From Lingula anatina (taxonomy: Eukaryota; Brachiopoda; Lingulata; Lingulida; Lingulidae), in assembly GCF_001039355.2 (NCBI RefSeq), contig NW_019775872.1:53406-117405 (forward strand): a DNA stretch of 64,000 nt. Direction: 5' to 3'. Position 1 is the stretch's first letter. Each line of letters starts with the position of its first letter. The notes under the pieces were generated by a model, which saw nothing but the letters and a program-made list of their open reading frames with translations, was not told the DNA's origin and made no database searches. A program made the translations under genes and the position numbers. This document shows positions 24,324 through 36,670 of the stretch, piece after piece.

Positions 24324-26436
24324 CTGCAAAGAATTATCGTAGTAATTAATATTTAATTAAAAAAAAAAAAAACTAATCAAAAAGTAAAGTACATAAAAAA
24401 AAGTCATTACATAATCATGCTTTACCTAAGGCATTCCATTTAAATGTAGTCAGTGTGTTGATGAATGTAGAAATGATTTTTAGTAGTTCCTGAAAATATT
24501 TGCTGAATTATCTTTTTACTGGATATTACAGTTGCCATACATTTTCTTGTGGAGATGTATCTCTCACAACCCTGCACAAAATACACTGTTATCCAGCAAA
24601 AGAAAATTGTATGTGAAACTTTGAACCAATGTCAAGTTTTCCCCAATGGTCATGACTCATTCACTTATCTATGTCAAGAGAATCCTAACATCACAAAGTG
24701 TCTTTATAACACAATTCCGTGTTCTGATTAAAAAAATCTATGCATCTCATAACATGCTTCACTAAAATACAGGTGAGACAATGTCCCAGTTCAATCTACC
24801 TCATTATACTTCAAGTTCATTCAACCTGCTTCTCATTCACAACACAACATACTGAGAACCAGTGTCTCCAATCCAGGATTCATTTTCAGCATAAAATAAA
24901 GATAAGCACACACACACACTTTTGCACGCTTACAATAAAATAATAGGATTAAAATTCCTTATACACAATTATATAACCATGTATCTTCAATCATATAACA
25001 AGCCTAATGCAGAAAGTGCAAAAACACCATTTGCTACAACTTCAGTCCATCAAAGACTTGAACCTTCTCAAATTCCTCCAGTTTTGTTCACAATTTTGTT
25101 TGAACTATCATAAATTGCCCAGAGTATTGGTTCCATACAGTGTAATTATTCAAATGTCATTTCTAGTACACCCAATGCATGAACCCTATAAAATACCCCC
25201 AGATTATAAGCAAGAGGCAATACCAGGGGCGAATTCAAAGATATTATCTGACGGTCTTCCAAAGTAACTTTGTTGACCCGTCCTCCATTTTTGACCGTCT
25301 TCCGACAGAAAAAATCGATACCCGTCAATGTAAACTTGAAAATCTGACCGTCTTCTGGAAGACCCAGAAGACGGCCCAAATCCGCCCCTGAATACTGATC
25401 AATAACTTGAAGCTTCTCAATTTTGTTCAGTTTTGTTTACACTTGTTCAGTTTTGTTTACACTTGTGTGCAGACTATCAAATTTAAGTACTATCATTACA
25501 TCATAAGAGTATACCGAGTATTCCAATTCTGGAGAGCAGATTGCCAAATTTTTACATTTTTTTTCTTTCTCTTGATGCATTTGGTCCAAAGCAATTTATC
25601 CATAGACAATCACTGATAAAATTATATAAAAAAAAAAGATAAGTAACTTATTTTTACTTGTCAAAACCTCCGAGACTATTTTTTCCATTAGACAACAGCT
25701 TTTAAAAAAATCGACAGATCAATGCATTTGGATGATGAGTAAGTTCTAGAATAACTGTAAAAACATGCTGAAAGATTTCCAGGGCTACTATTCTGTAATC
25801 CAAGAGTATTATCTCGGATTTGTGACAGAAGATTACAAGATGCAATATCCTGTGGATGATATCAATTTTGATCCAACTGTCATGAATGATCTACAAAATA
25901 CCAGTATCAAATCAACAACAAGGGCAAATAAGCCTTCAATTTCTCCAACCTAAAAATCTAAAATTCAAAATCTTCAAATCTATTTTGCACTAATATGGGT
26001 CAGTCAATACTGGAGGAATGCATAATTTTTTGTATATTAACCATACCAGCATTGACCAGCAGTACTGGAAACTACCTTTAAAATAGACACATAATGCACA
26101 AGTAACATATCCTACATACATGCTGCCAAATAGGTGCGTATATGCAAGCAATTAATGTTGCGTTGGAGAGGGGGGGGGGGGGGGGGGCTACTATTGCTCT
26201 TACACTCCAATTGTGACAAATTCACTTCAAAGGAGTTGAAAAAAAAATGAAACTGGCAATTAAGTTCATATCTAGGGAGTTACATGACATTTTGATCTTA
26301 TATCAGAACAAAAAAGCTGGTGACAAATGAGTGCCTTGCGTTTCCTCTGCACAATGAAGGAGGTATCTTGATGTATCCGGAGACAATAAAGACACTCAAA
26401 ACCAACCAAAACCAGCTTTACCATACTGCCACTTAC
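24324..26436 (-). other. Intron, CNOT6-like gene
   Basis: 2.1 kb. It contains a small CAGGGGCG-ended TIR element (25224-25390), a two-copy 20-bp tandem repeat at about 25423-25462 and a long G-run (about 26169-26187). No coding exon. Confidence 0.85.
25224..25390. mobile_element. Small hAT-like TIR element
   Basis: 167 bp beginning 'caggggcgaattc' and ending 'aaatccgcccctg', with AATAC directly repeated at both flanks (25219-25223 and 25391-25395). The CAGGGGCG ends are typical of hAT-family elements, which normally duplicate 8 bp; only 5 bp still match here. The interior repeats 'gaccgtcttc' several times in both orientations. Confidence 0.65.
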
Positions 26437-26591
26437 TTCGAGGTACGATAAAAAATGGCACAGCCGTCTACATGCTTCCGGTCTTGTTCGCTCATTGTCC
26501 TTGCCCGTGACTTTGGCGAAAAGATGCCATCATAACCATCTTGCTTCAGCTCAGGAAGAAAATAGTTGTAGAATTGGTCCGTCTCTACTTC
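26437..26591 (-). CDS. CNOT6: CNOT6-like deadenylase, exon with the metal-binding Glu
   Basis: 155 nt; acceptor 'tacttttag' and donor 'gtaagt' on the minus strand. It reads EVETDQFYNYFLPELKQDGY, DGIFSPKSRARTMSEQDRKH, VDGCAIFYRTSK. The first Glu (LQ|EVET across the splice junction) is the Mg2+-binding residue essential for CCR4 activity. SPKSRA, MSEQ.RKHVDGCAIF are near invariant in CNOT6/6L. The exon starts in phase 0 and ends after two bases of a Lys codon. Confidence 0.96.
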
Positions 26592-26816
26592 CTAAAAGTA
26601 AAAACATGTCTTCAGTTATTCTTTCAGCTGAAACACTTTTTCACAAAATTTAATTTTGTGTTAATACTATCTTTTTTCATGTAAAATCTGATATCTGATT
26701 ATTTTAAATTACTAAAATTTTGCAATTCATATAGGAGAAAATTTGTATATGTATATTTTTCAGTATGACAAAATAATGTGGAAAACAATTTTACCAGCAT
26801 TAAGCATTTGAATTAC
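26592..26816 (-). other. Short intron, CNOT6-like gene
   Basis: 225 bp, AT-rich, GT-AG on the minus strand, separating ...DIISLQ from EVETDQ. Confidence 0.9.
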
Positions 26817-26974
26817 CTGTAGACTGATAATATCTGCATTGTAATGGCGAATCTCTTCCAGTATTCCCTTTTTCCTGTATTCCCAGTTTAGTGCCCATGT
26901 TGGGCAGTAACCATAAAGCTGGCGTGTTGCATACTTGTCGCAGAGAACATTGTAACACATTACAGTAAAAATGG
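26817..26974 (-). CDS. CNOT6: CNOT6-like deadenylase, exon starting the catalytic domain
   Basis: 158 nt; acceptor 'ttttccag', donor 'gtaatt' on the minus strand. It reads AIFTVMCYNVLCDKYATRQL, YGYCPTWALNWEYRKKGILE, EIRHYNADIISLQ. This is the first strand of the EEP fold with the conserved Asn of MCYNVLCD. The stretch is nearly identical to vertebrate CNOT6/CNOT6L and not to nocturnin, Angel or PDE12. The first two bases complete the Ala codon split at the linker exon (29910). Confidence 0.97.
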
Positions 26975-27151
26975 CTGGAAAAGATGAGAAAAGAAAGGGT
27001 TAAGTTTCCTTCATTACCTCGCAGACGGTTTACACTGATTCAACTCTAAAGACAACAGACAGTATTGACACGTATGTTTCCCAGAAAATGATACATATTA
27101 AACTGGGTGTTCCAAAACTGATACTGTTTAAAGTCCTTTTCACAGAGTTTG

Positions 27152-27152
27152 A

Positions 27153-27234
<82 letters not shown>

Positions 27235-27235
27235 C
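27152..27235. repeat. Compound (TC)n(CA)n microsatellite
   Basis: About 13 TC/CT units followed by about 27 CA units with one interruption ('caaacac'). Confidence 0.95.
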
Positions 27236-28955
27236 AGAAGCAGATCACACAAGAACCCCATATTGCCCTAGATATCTATATTGGGCTCTGATTTATAATT
27301 TACATTAATATCATGTTAAAAAGTCTAGAAGAGAATACAATCACACTTCTTTTCATGTGTTATGCTGACTGCATAAAAGCCCTAGTTAACAGACATGAGC
27401 ATTATTGCAAAAGAGCATTTATTTTCTTGTCAAAATAGGTTTTGCTAAAACTGTAATAAATAGAAGGCTTAAAAACTCTACATTTCTGCTCTATTTCAAA
27501 CTAATGTTATTTCTAGATAAATAAAATGTATAAAAATAATGAGGTAATCACAAAAGGTTGCTTGGGTGTATTATATGTTGCCAATGCCATATTGACGTCT
27601 GACAGACTGTTTATTTGAGCAATTGCTCCATGGAGAACGAAACACTGCTCTTCCCTTCCATGTTTCATCTAGTATTGATTGTGAACATTGTGTTGACAGT
27701 CTCCATTTTCTCAGTAATGACACATTTAATTGCAAGTTATTGCATTCTGAAAAGGTCACCTTATAATGAAAGACTCTGTTAAAGGACCCAAGTCTTGCAA
27801 AAGAAGTGACGGATATCACCACCTTAATCTTGTAGGAGCTACACAGTCAAAAAAGAACAAAAAAACTGTCACCATTATGCTAATGGTCTGACATAAATGT
27901 GTCCCCTCTGCAATACATATGTACTGGCAATATGCTTGCATGAGGGGTCACATTCTGCTGAGGGGAGACAGCATTCATATTTCACAACCAAGGGATAATT
28001 ATGATTGGGATGAATGACAAGGAAACTAAAAAGCAAAAACAAGGAAGCTGGTGGCTCAAATTGTCAGTCATCTGCAATTAGAGCTACTGACACCTTTGTT
28101 TGACATTAATATACCGCTGGTTTTATGCATGTACTAGTAAATGTAAGAAAGGATAAAAAAAAAAGTCAGGAGAGGATGACATGCAGCCTCCATTAAACTA
28201 AATCCACTTCCACTCTCGGTAATATTGTAAAAAAAAAAAAAAATCTAAAATCTATCCTATATGTAAATATCTAGAAATACTTAAAATAATTTTAAATCAA
28301 ATGAGCCCTATAACTAGCATCTTATGTAGCATTTTCTGTCAATTTGTGATAGCTTTACTAAGTTCTTACCAGTATGAGTCATCAAGGCTACTACTTTGAG
28401 CAGAGCTGTCAGAATTTTGGTCTAGTTTTAAGATTAATTTTCAATTACCTATAAATATGGTTTAAGGAGTAGTTAAATTTAATAAAGATCAGTGTTTCAA
28501 GAGCTACTTAGCATTTTCCCAGTATGCTCAAAATTTTAAGGCACAGGCTGGCCTTGAGTTTATTATCATCATCACTAAGTAAAGTACATGACTTAAATAC
28601 AGTAGCCAGTAGTGGGATTAATTTTAACACCCTATGGTTATAAATCTTAATCAAAGTCTGCTAAGCTAGAACATGCTAAGTTAGGCTGCTTTTACTTAAC
28701 TAGAGATTTGCCTTTATTCTTGGACACTTATCCTAAGTCCCTCCTTCTTTTTCAAGTTATATATGAAGCAAGTGTAGATTCCCTGTAACACATATGAACC
28801 ACTCCTACTTGTTTCTTATACAACTCAAATAAAGTCATGGCCAAGGAATAAATCAAATAAATCACTAAAACAGGAAACAAAATTGGTATAAAAATGCACC
28901 TTGTTCATATTTCTGGTTGTAAGCTTGACATTTTCAAACATCCCTTGTTTAAGTG

Positions 28956-29414
28956 TACCCTCTACCAGGGCGAGTGATAGATTTTTACAGATATTCACAG
29001 ATACGCCTCTAGCTAGATAGATGGTCATTTAGGGCTCAAGTCACCCTGTTGAGGAATCCCATGTGAAAACAATTATCTCTGCGCGAGCGCCAAAGGCTTT
29101 GTACTTGCTCTGCATGAGCTGAGCTTCACAACGATGTGATAACTGCTCGTTACGCAACCAGTCTAAGGCTTTTTTATCTGTCACAGAAGAGCAAGTGATT
29201 GAAGTCAGAGTAATTAACTGTCTTGATTGCTGTCACGCAGACTTAGACTGGACCTGCTAAGTGGCAGTGCCTGAGCAGCAAACAATTATCAGCCATGAAA
29301 TCAGCCTTGAGATTTCTCAACAGGGTGAGTTGAGCCCTAAATGACCATCTATCTAGCTAGAGACATATCTGTGAATATCTGTAAAAAATCTATCACTCGC
29401 CCTGGTAGAGGGTA
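28956..29414. mobile_element. TIR element with 100-bp arms
   Basis: 459 bp. The left arm (28956-29055) starts 'taccctctaccagggcgagt' and the right arm (29315-29414) is its reverse complement with few mismatches, ending 'gccctggtagagggta'. Both arms share 'ctagctagatagatggtcat' or its complement. The 260-bp core shows no coding potential. Class unknown; a clear target duplication is not visible. Confidence 0.75.
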
Positions 29415-29909
29415 GTTAAAGTGTATCTTTTCATCTTTTTAAATATCATTTTTGACTTCACATGTTAAGAGATAAACAGGGATTAGTTAAGAGATAAACA
29501 ATGCAAATCTTCTTGTCATTCCTAGAATAAGCAAAAAAAATCACATCCCCCTAAATCCTCTTCATCCACCCCAAGGAAGAGAATAATAAGAGTATTGATA
29601 TCAGAGAGTACTGATTTACTATCAAGCGATGCTCTCAGTCACGATTTCAGAATATAGAAAGTTTCCAGTAGTTGGTTAGGGAGGGGGATGAATTTCCATA
29701 CACCATACATTTTCTTCATCTCTTGCTCTTATTTGGGATTGAAGTCTTGGGACTTCAGTGTATGGCATATAACACCTGTTTTAAAAGTTAACCCATATTT
29801 GGTCTGCGGACTTCTTAGTCCGCTGTTGTGAATGTGGCCACAGTCACCAAGAAGAGTCACTGACAAAACTGCGTTACTATGCAATCAACTGATACGATAA
29901 CCATCTTAC

Positions 29910-29978
29910 CAGTTGGTTTGTTCCTCTCTGGGTGTGCCAGTGGAATCCATGGACGCTGTGGTGGCTGGGTGGCAGTGA
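29910..29978 (-). CDS. CNOT6: CNOT6-like deadenylase, linker exon
   Basis: 69 nt; acceptor 'tctttttag' and donor 'gtaaga' on the minus strand. It reads TATQPPQRPWIPLAHPERNK-PT and corresponds to the linker between the leucine-rich repeats and the nuclease domain of CNOT6L (...QLPPRPWITL...). It is a symmetric 1-1 phase exon: the first two bases complete a codon begun upstream, the last base begins the Ala codon of exon 26817-26974. Upstream partners with matching phase are 63988-64000 and 48909-50592. A second copy lies at 32353-32421. Confidence 0.93.
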
Positions 29979-31647
29979 CTAAAAAGACAAAACATTTCAA
30001 CATTTATGAATCGCATAGCAATGTTTCCACTAAGTCACATTCTTATATATTTATTGTACAATAGCATAATGCAATGTTATTCAACAATATAGAAATTTGA
30101 AAAGTTTAATGAAATAGTATATTATTTCAAGGTAAATAACATGAAAAATATATATTGAGACTTATTAACTGAATCTAATTATGAACAGAAAAATGCATTT
30201 AGACATTCATTCTCACAACTTCAGGTACACCAGTAATGGTAAATACTTGTACATGAACAGCCCTGTCAAAACAGCAATATTAACACACAATAACCCAGTG
30301 ATATACTTTAGGGGTTAAAATTACTTCCAAGTAAAAAGTAAAGGAGAAAATCTGAAGTCCCTCTCTCACACAATTCATCTTTTCCTATGTCTCAATGTAC
30401 ATACACTAAATATTGTCCTTAAATGTTATATCTTATTCCCTTGCTTTAAATAACAAAATATGCCACGTTTCTTCAAACCAACAAATAAAAACCCAAGCCA
30501 ATGAATACTTCATTATTACAGTGTGCGTGTGTGTGTGTGGTAGGAGTAAACTGATGAGGGTGTAGTTCTGTTCTTTAAATCTTGATGCCTGGGTCAATGC
30601 ACCATAACTGTATCTCCTAACCAGATATTTGTGAAATTAACCATACAATATATGTAGGTCTGTTAAGGTCAGAAACCATACCAAATAACCCACTATTCTT
30701 TTTCCCCATGACCCTATGATACAAGGCACTTCCTATGCCTAGAAAAGGTTTCCTGGAAAATCATTGTTATCTTCAAGAAGTCATTAAATCTAATCAATAT
30801 ATCTCACCCCAAATGATGTATGATTTCCCAGCTTTCTTCACTTGTTTCTAAGAATGTCAAGCAGATCCTATTCATATTTACCCAGCCAATGCATAACTCT
30901 TCCATTGTGATAGTCAATCTATCTTGTTTCTCTATTACAATTTTCAAAACTGTTCTAGATAATACTAAGATCGAAGTTGTTAGCATCTTGTTGGTTATCA
31001 AATGAATATTTCAGCAATATAGCTACAGCAAGACCAGCTTAGCAAGCACTACAGTTCCCACACTGATCTGAGCCCATTACTCCTAAATCATTGTTACAGT
31101 TCAGTGACTCTTTATTCACCCGTTTTACGATATTCCCTTCTGTCTCTTTTTTAAAAGTTTTTCTTTTTTAATTCTTTTCCTTACATGTATTTTAAAACTC
31201 TATACCATTCTAAAAAGATTTATGAATTTTATGGCAATCCACACTGATCCAACATGGCATAATCCTGATTACCAACAGTTATCTGGGGTCACACCAGTCA
31301 TTCTCAGACAGAGAGGACATGGGTCAAGATAGATACTTTGTTGTGGACAAAAAGTTAACTAAGCATGGGCCTAAATATACATTTTGCTCTTAATTAAAAG
31401 CTTATTTGTAAGCACTGTAGTACAATGCTTTTTTTTCACTTTTTAAAATAATATCTTTGCAAAATATCTTTAAAAAACTTGAGCAGACCACAGAATAGCC
31501 ATAAAACAATATCCCTTACAAAGCATTACAAGACATGATTCAATTTAATCAAAATATATAATCTTGCATTTTAGCTCAATCTTAACCAAACTTCTTCTGC
31601 AATGTGTGTACACAAAGTTCTGAAACTTATCAAGTTACCTACATCAT

Positions 31648-31882
31648 TACCCAAGGATCGATCTATCTCTGAGGGGATTCTTGCTAAATTGCAATTAACT
31701 TAAGCGGCTTAGATGTCCGTCATGCCTACTGAAGCTGCTAGGGGGTAATTAATTAGCATTTAGCAGCTTCAGTAGGCGTGCCAGACATTAAAGCCTCTTA
31801 GGCTGAAACCAACATTTAGCAAGAAACACCTCGAAGATGGATCATTCCTGTTAGATCGATCTAGATATGGAAACCCAATCAA
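31648..31882. mobile_element. TIR element, family 2 (left-copy allele)
   Basis: Left part 'ggatcgatctatctctgagg', right part 'gatcgatctagatatggaaa'. The core has inverted 'atgtccgtcatgcctactga' and 'cagtaggcgtgccagacat', joined by 'gggggtaattaattagc'. It lies within block 2, and its counterpart is at about 34112-34343. Confidence 0.65.
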
Positions 31883-32122
31883 ACTAACAAGGCATTATTA
31901 ACCTATCATTTTAAACTTAAATACTCAGTGGTGCAAGCGCTACAATGGACATTACACTCATAGTGTACGTGAACTGAAATGAAGGGTCTAACACTGAGTC
32001 CAACAGCATTCCTGCCTGGATCAACATACCTTTGAGGACACATTTGTTTACAAAACTGGTCTCAGGACATGTCTTTTTTTATCTGACCTTATTACACCTG
32101 CATTCTAATCTGACATACTCCA

Positions 32123-32123
32123 N
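32123..32123. other. Single ambiguous base at second duplication junction
   Basis: One N between the end of the left copy of block 2 and the middle of a family-1 fold-back element. Confidence 0.8.
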
Positions 32124-32257
32124 TAAGTTACTTTAAATAACTGGCTCGCGCTGCCAGTAATTACGCTGCGGGATATTCAGGGCACAGACCATGATCATAA
32201 GATACTGAGAATAGAAAATAGATTTTTAGAAAATAAACTTTCCATGTGAACGAAGCC
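32124..32257. mobile_element. Fold-back TIR element, family 1, right arm only
   Basis: Starts at the hairpin tip ('taagttactttaaataactg') and runs through 'gctcgcgctgccagtaatta' to the outer end 'catgtgaacgaagcc', followed by TTA (32258-32260). The missing left arm lies at the N (32123). The empty site is visible at 29815-29817. Confidence 0.8.
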
Positions 32258-32352
32258 TTAGTCCGCTGTTGTGAATGCAGCCACAGTCACCAAGAAGAGT
32301 CACTGACAAAACTGCGTTACTATGCAATCAACTGATATGATAACCATCTTAC

Positions 32353-32421
32353 CAGTTGGTTTGTTCCTCTCTGGGTGTGCCAGTGGTATCCATGGACGCT
32401 GTGGTGGCTGGGTGGCAGTGA
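32353..32421 (-). CDS. CNOT6: Duplicate of the CNOT6 linker exon
   Basis: Identical to 29910-29978 except for one synonymous change (Ile ATT to ATA) within the 69 nt; the acceptor is 'tctttctag' and the donor is unchanged. Being phase-symmetric, both copies could be spliced in tandem without a frameshift, giving a 23-residue repeat. Probably the other haplotype of the same exon rather than a functional duplication. Confidence 0.6.
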
Positions 32422-34111
32422 CTAGAAAGACAAAACATATCAACATTTATGAAACACATAGCAATGTTTCCACTAAGTCACATTCTTATATATTTATTGT
32501 ACAATAGCACAATGCAATGTTATTCAACAATATAGAAATTTGAAAAGTTTAATGAAATAGTATATTATTTCAAGGTAAATAACATGAAAAATATATATTG
32601 AGACTTATTAACTGAATCTAATTATGAACAGAAAAACGCATTTGGACATTCACTCTCACAACTTCAGGTACACCAGTTATGGTAAATACTTGTACATGAA
32701 CAGCCCTGTCAAAACAGCAATATTAACAGACAATAACCCAGTGATATACTTTAGGAGTTAAAATTACTTCAAGTAAAAAGCAAAGGAGAAAATCTGAAGT
32801 CCCTCTCTCACACAATTCATCTTTTCCTATGTCTCAATGTACATACACTAAATATTGTCCTTAAATGTTATATCTTATTCCCTTGCTTTAAATAACAAAA
32901 TATGCCATGTTTCTTTAAGTTGAGCCATTTCAACAAAAACCAACAAATAAAAACCCACGCCAATGAATACTTCATTATTACAGTGTGCGTGTGTGTGTGG
33001 TAGGAGTAAACTGATGAGGGTGTAGTTCTGTTCTTTAAATCTTAACGCCTGGGTCAATGCACCATAACTGTATCTCCTAACCAGATATTTGTGAAATTAA
33101 CCATACAATACATGTAGGTCTGTTAAGGTCAGAAACCATACCAAATAACCCACTATTCTTTTTCCCCATGACCCTATGATACAAGGCACTTCCTATGCCT
33201 AGGAAAGGTTTCCTGGAAAATCATTGTTATCTTCAAGAAGTCATTAAATCTAATCAATATATCTCACCCCAAATGATGTATGATTTCCCAGCTTTCTTCA
33301 CTTGTTTCTAAGAATGTCAAGCAGATCCTATTCATATTTACCCAACCAATGCATAACTCTTCCATTGTGATAGACAATCTATGTTGTTTCTCTATTACAA
33401 TTTTCAAAACTGTTCTAGATAATACTAAGACTGAAGTGTTTAGCATCTTGTTGGTTATCAAATGAATATTTCAGCAATATAGCTACAGCAAGCCCAGCTT
33501 AGCAAGCACTACAGTTCCCACACTGATCTGAGCCCATTACTCCTAAATTAATGTTACAGTTCAGTGACTCTTTATTCACCTGTTTTACGATACTCCCTTC
33601 TCTTTCTTTTTTAAAGTTTTTCTTTTTTAATTCTTTTCCTTCCATGTATTTTCAAACTGTATACCATTCTAAAAAGATCAATGAATTTTATGGCAATTCA
33701 CACTGATCCAGCATGATCCTGATTACCAACAGTTATCTGGGGTCACACCAGTCATTCTCAGACAGAGAGGACATGGGTCAAGATAGGTACTTTGTTGTGG
33801 ACAAAAAGTAAACTAAGCATGGGCCTTAATATATATTTTGCTCTTAATTAAAAGCTTATTTGTCAGCACTGTAGTACAATGCTTTTTTTCACTTTTTAAA
33901 ATAATATCTTTGCAAAATATCTTTAAAAAACTTGAGCAGACTACAGAATAGCCATAAAACAGTATCCCTTACAAAGCATTACAAGACATGATTCAATTTA
34001 ATCAAAATATATAATCTTGCATTTTAGCTCAATCTTAACCAAACTTCTTCTGCAATGTGTGTACACAAAGTTCTGAAACTTATCAAGTTACCTACATCAT
34101 TACCCAAGGGA

Positions 34112-34343
34112 CCATTCCCAGACCCTATCATACTCTGAGGGGATTCTTACTAAATTGCAACTAACTTCAGCGGCTTAGATGTCCGTCACCCCTACTGAGG
34201 CTGCTAGGGGTAATTAATTATCATTAAGCAGCTTCAGTAGGCGTGCCAGACATTAAAGCCTCTTAGGCTGAAAGCAACATTTAGCAAGAAACCCCTCAAA
34301 GATGGATCATTCCTGTTAGATCAATCTAGATATGGAAAGCCAA
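34112..34343. mobile_element. TIR element, family 2 (right-copy allele)
   Basis: Same insertion as 31648-31882, in the other copy of block 2. This version keeps the 'gaccattcccagaccctatc' end also seen at 15548, whereas the left copy has lost it. Confidence 0.65.
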
Positions 34344-36670
34344 TCAAACTAAGGCATTATTAACCTATCATTTTAAACTTAAATACTCAGTGGTGCAAGC
34401 GCTACAATGGACATTACACTCATAGTGTACGTGAACTGAAATGATGGGTCTAACACTGAGTCCAACAGCATTCCTGCCTGGATCAACATACCTTTGAGGA
34501 CACATTTGTTTACAAAACTGGTCTCAGGACATGTCTTTTTTTATCTGACCTTATTACACCTGCATTCTAATCTGACATACTCTACAGAACATCTATTCAT
34601 TTCAGTTCAGCCCCAGCCTTCGATCCATTTCTGCTTGCACTACCAATTTTTATGCTGCAACATCTGATGATAATCAAAAAAAGTTTTTTGGATGACCAGG
34701 GTGGGAAAGGGGGGTGGGGGCAATAAGATAAGGCAAAATGTTTTACCACTATCACATAAGCCACAATGGCTGCCACATTTTTGCCATGAAATTTGGAAGG
34801 ACACTTCAGTTGACTAACTATCTTGTGATGGCGTAAATTGGCCTGGAAATCGGCCTAGATGCCTGGTTATTGCTTCCAGGTCATTGGCATCAGGTTTCCT
34901 AGAACTGAGCTACCAACAGGTTATCATGTGACATTTCAAAACTCAAAAACAATCTTTTTTTTTTTTTTGCAACAGGTATACCTCAGTAATCATCCAAAAA
35001 TGTTCTGGATTTTTGGGGTACACCCACATCATTAAATACAGTAATATGATGCCAATGCAGCTATCACCAAAGATGTTTAACCTCAAAATTACATACACTC
35101 AATTTCTCAATTTCAAACAGCTGCAGTAAGAAGCTGTGACAAACACATATTACCATCAAGTCATCTAAGAACAGTGGTATCTGATTACAGTCATGCACGT
35201 CAAATTATCTCCACTTCTGAGAAATTTATCAAGCAATTCCATAAGTCAGGAATATAGAGAAACCTCAAGAACAAGTAAATATGCTTGCAAATTCTGCAAT
35301 CACTGCTAAACTTTTCTTTAATTCTAATTCATTACTGTGACAACAAAAGAACACAGTTAATCGGTATCAAATTGTGGTGATCAGGGATGAATATAAAGCA
35401 ACGTAGTGCATATATGAAGTTTGTTCTTCAAACTACCCAGTTGCAGTTTACAATCATATTAAGGCATCTTTATACACATTTTTTGCTAGAATTTGAAGTT
35501 AAGGGTCACTCTTGCAATGATGATTGAAATGGAGGCCATTTCTAAGGTACTATGTATGGCTGTATTGAACAGCGGTTGTCATTTTGGACCCAAATTGTAG
35601 TGCAATGGTCATTTTGGATTACTGTGAAACAGACATTACATTTTTTGGTTTTTCAGGTCAACTTACATCAAGCACTCCAAAAACTGCAATTACTGAAACC
35701 CTCCAATCTGAACTAAAGGAAAGTTTTGGCACTTCCTTCCTGACTCTATCCTAGTAGTTCAATTGTTACATCCAGAATGTACCATATCATACCATGATTC
35801 AATATTCCTGTCATTCACGTCATTACATCCAAGTAAAACAAAAATTAACAAAACAATAAAGAATTTAAATTAACATATTCCTGTCATCTTTCATTGATCT
35901 GCATCAAACATATTTGATTTACTTACATATTTTGTGCAATTTGTTCTGCTACATTAACTCAGAGCACAATGTGCTTACAGTTACACAATTGACAACACTG
36001 ATAACTGGGATGGTTGTGCCACCATCAACACATCCAAGTCTAAAAATCACCTTTTAACTCTGATGGGTATCTTGTAGGTCAAATTTGAGGTTGCCATTGG
36101 GACATGGGCTACGGCAATGACTTGAAAACTTTTAAAACAGCATCCAACATTCATGGAGGCCGAATTTTAAGGATAAAGAAACTTTATTTCTGAAATAAAG
36201 GTACTTGGGGAAACAACGTGTCAACAGCACCAAGACCATGATAAGCATATCAAAAGCCCCACCTTTTATAATTATGTGTTACGTCATTCTAACTAATTTG
36301 ACTTAATTTCATTCATCAGTTCCCAACCTACGTTCAATAGGGTGACTCCCGTTTTCGCCCACGTCCGCACACATAATTATAAAACTTAGCAAATAATTTT
36401 ATTCCATAAGTCTTGGTTATAACACTGGTCAGTGGAGAATGGTGGAGATGGGAGAAGGTGAACTAAGGGTAATGGCTTTGCTTACAGACTAATTAATGTT
36501 CAAGAAAAGGGACTTGCCCAGTGAAGAGATTCCCTAAAACACTTCTTTTCTATCACATTCAAACCAGGCAAAAATGCTATCAATTCTTAAGTGCTGGCTT
36601 TTAAGTCTAACGACATTACCTTATCTCCCAGCAAAACATCTCTCTCTTCCAGGTCTTAAACTATGTCATA

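Larger units (their letters stand above)
26975..29909 (-). other. Intron, CNOT6-like gene
   Basis: 2.9 kb. It contains a compound (TC)n(CA)n microsatellite (27152-27235) and a TIR element with 100-bp arms (28956-29414). The left end of duplicated block 2 begins about 92 bp before the linker exon. Confidence 0.85.
29818..32122. repeat. Duplicated block 2, left copy
   Basis: Nearly identical to 32261-34584, from 'gtccgctgttgtgaatg' through the 69-nt CNOT6 linker exon to 'tctgacatactc'. Differences are scattered substitutions and small indels. At its left boundary (TTA at 29815-29817) it has the empty form of a site that carries a family-1 TIR element before the right copy. The copies are joined at N 32123. 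Confidence 0.9.
32261..34584. repeat. Duplicated block 2, right copy
   Basis: Counterpart of 29818-32122. It contains a second linker exon (32353-32421), a family-2 TIR element (about 34112-34343) and about 20 extra bases near 32918. It continues into unique sequence after 'tctgacatactctac'. Confidence 0.9.

Noticed and set aside
27030-27291. Cys/Val- and His/Thr-repeat reading frames
   Set aside because: Translations of the (TC)n(CA)n microsatellite in an intron.
29879-30064. Plus-strand frame over the CNOT6 linker exon, and its copy at 32322-32507
   Set aside because: Antisense of the linker exon; the minus strand has the matching splice sites and family similarity.
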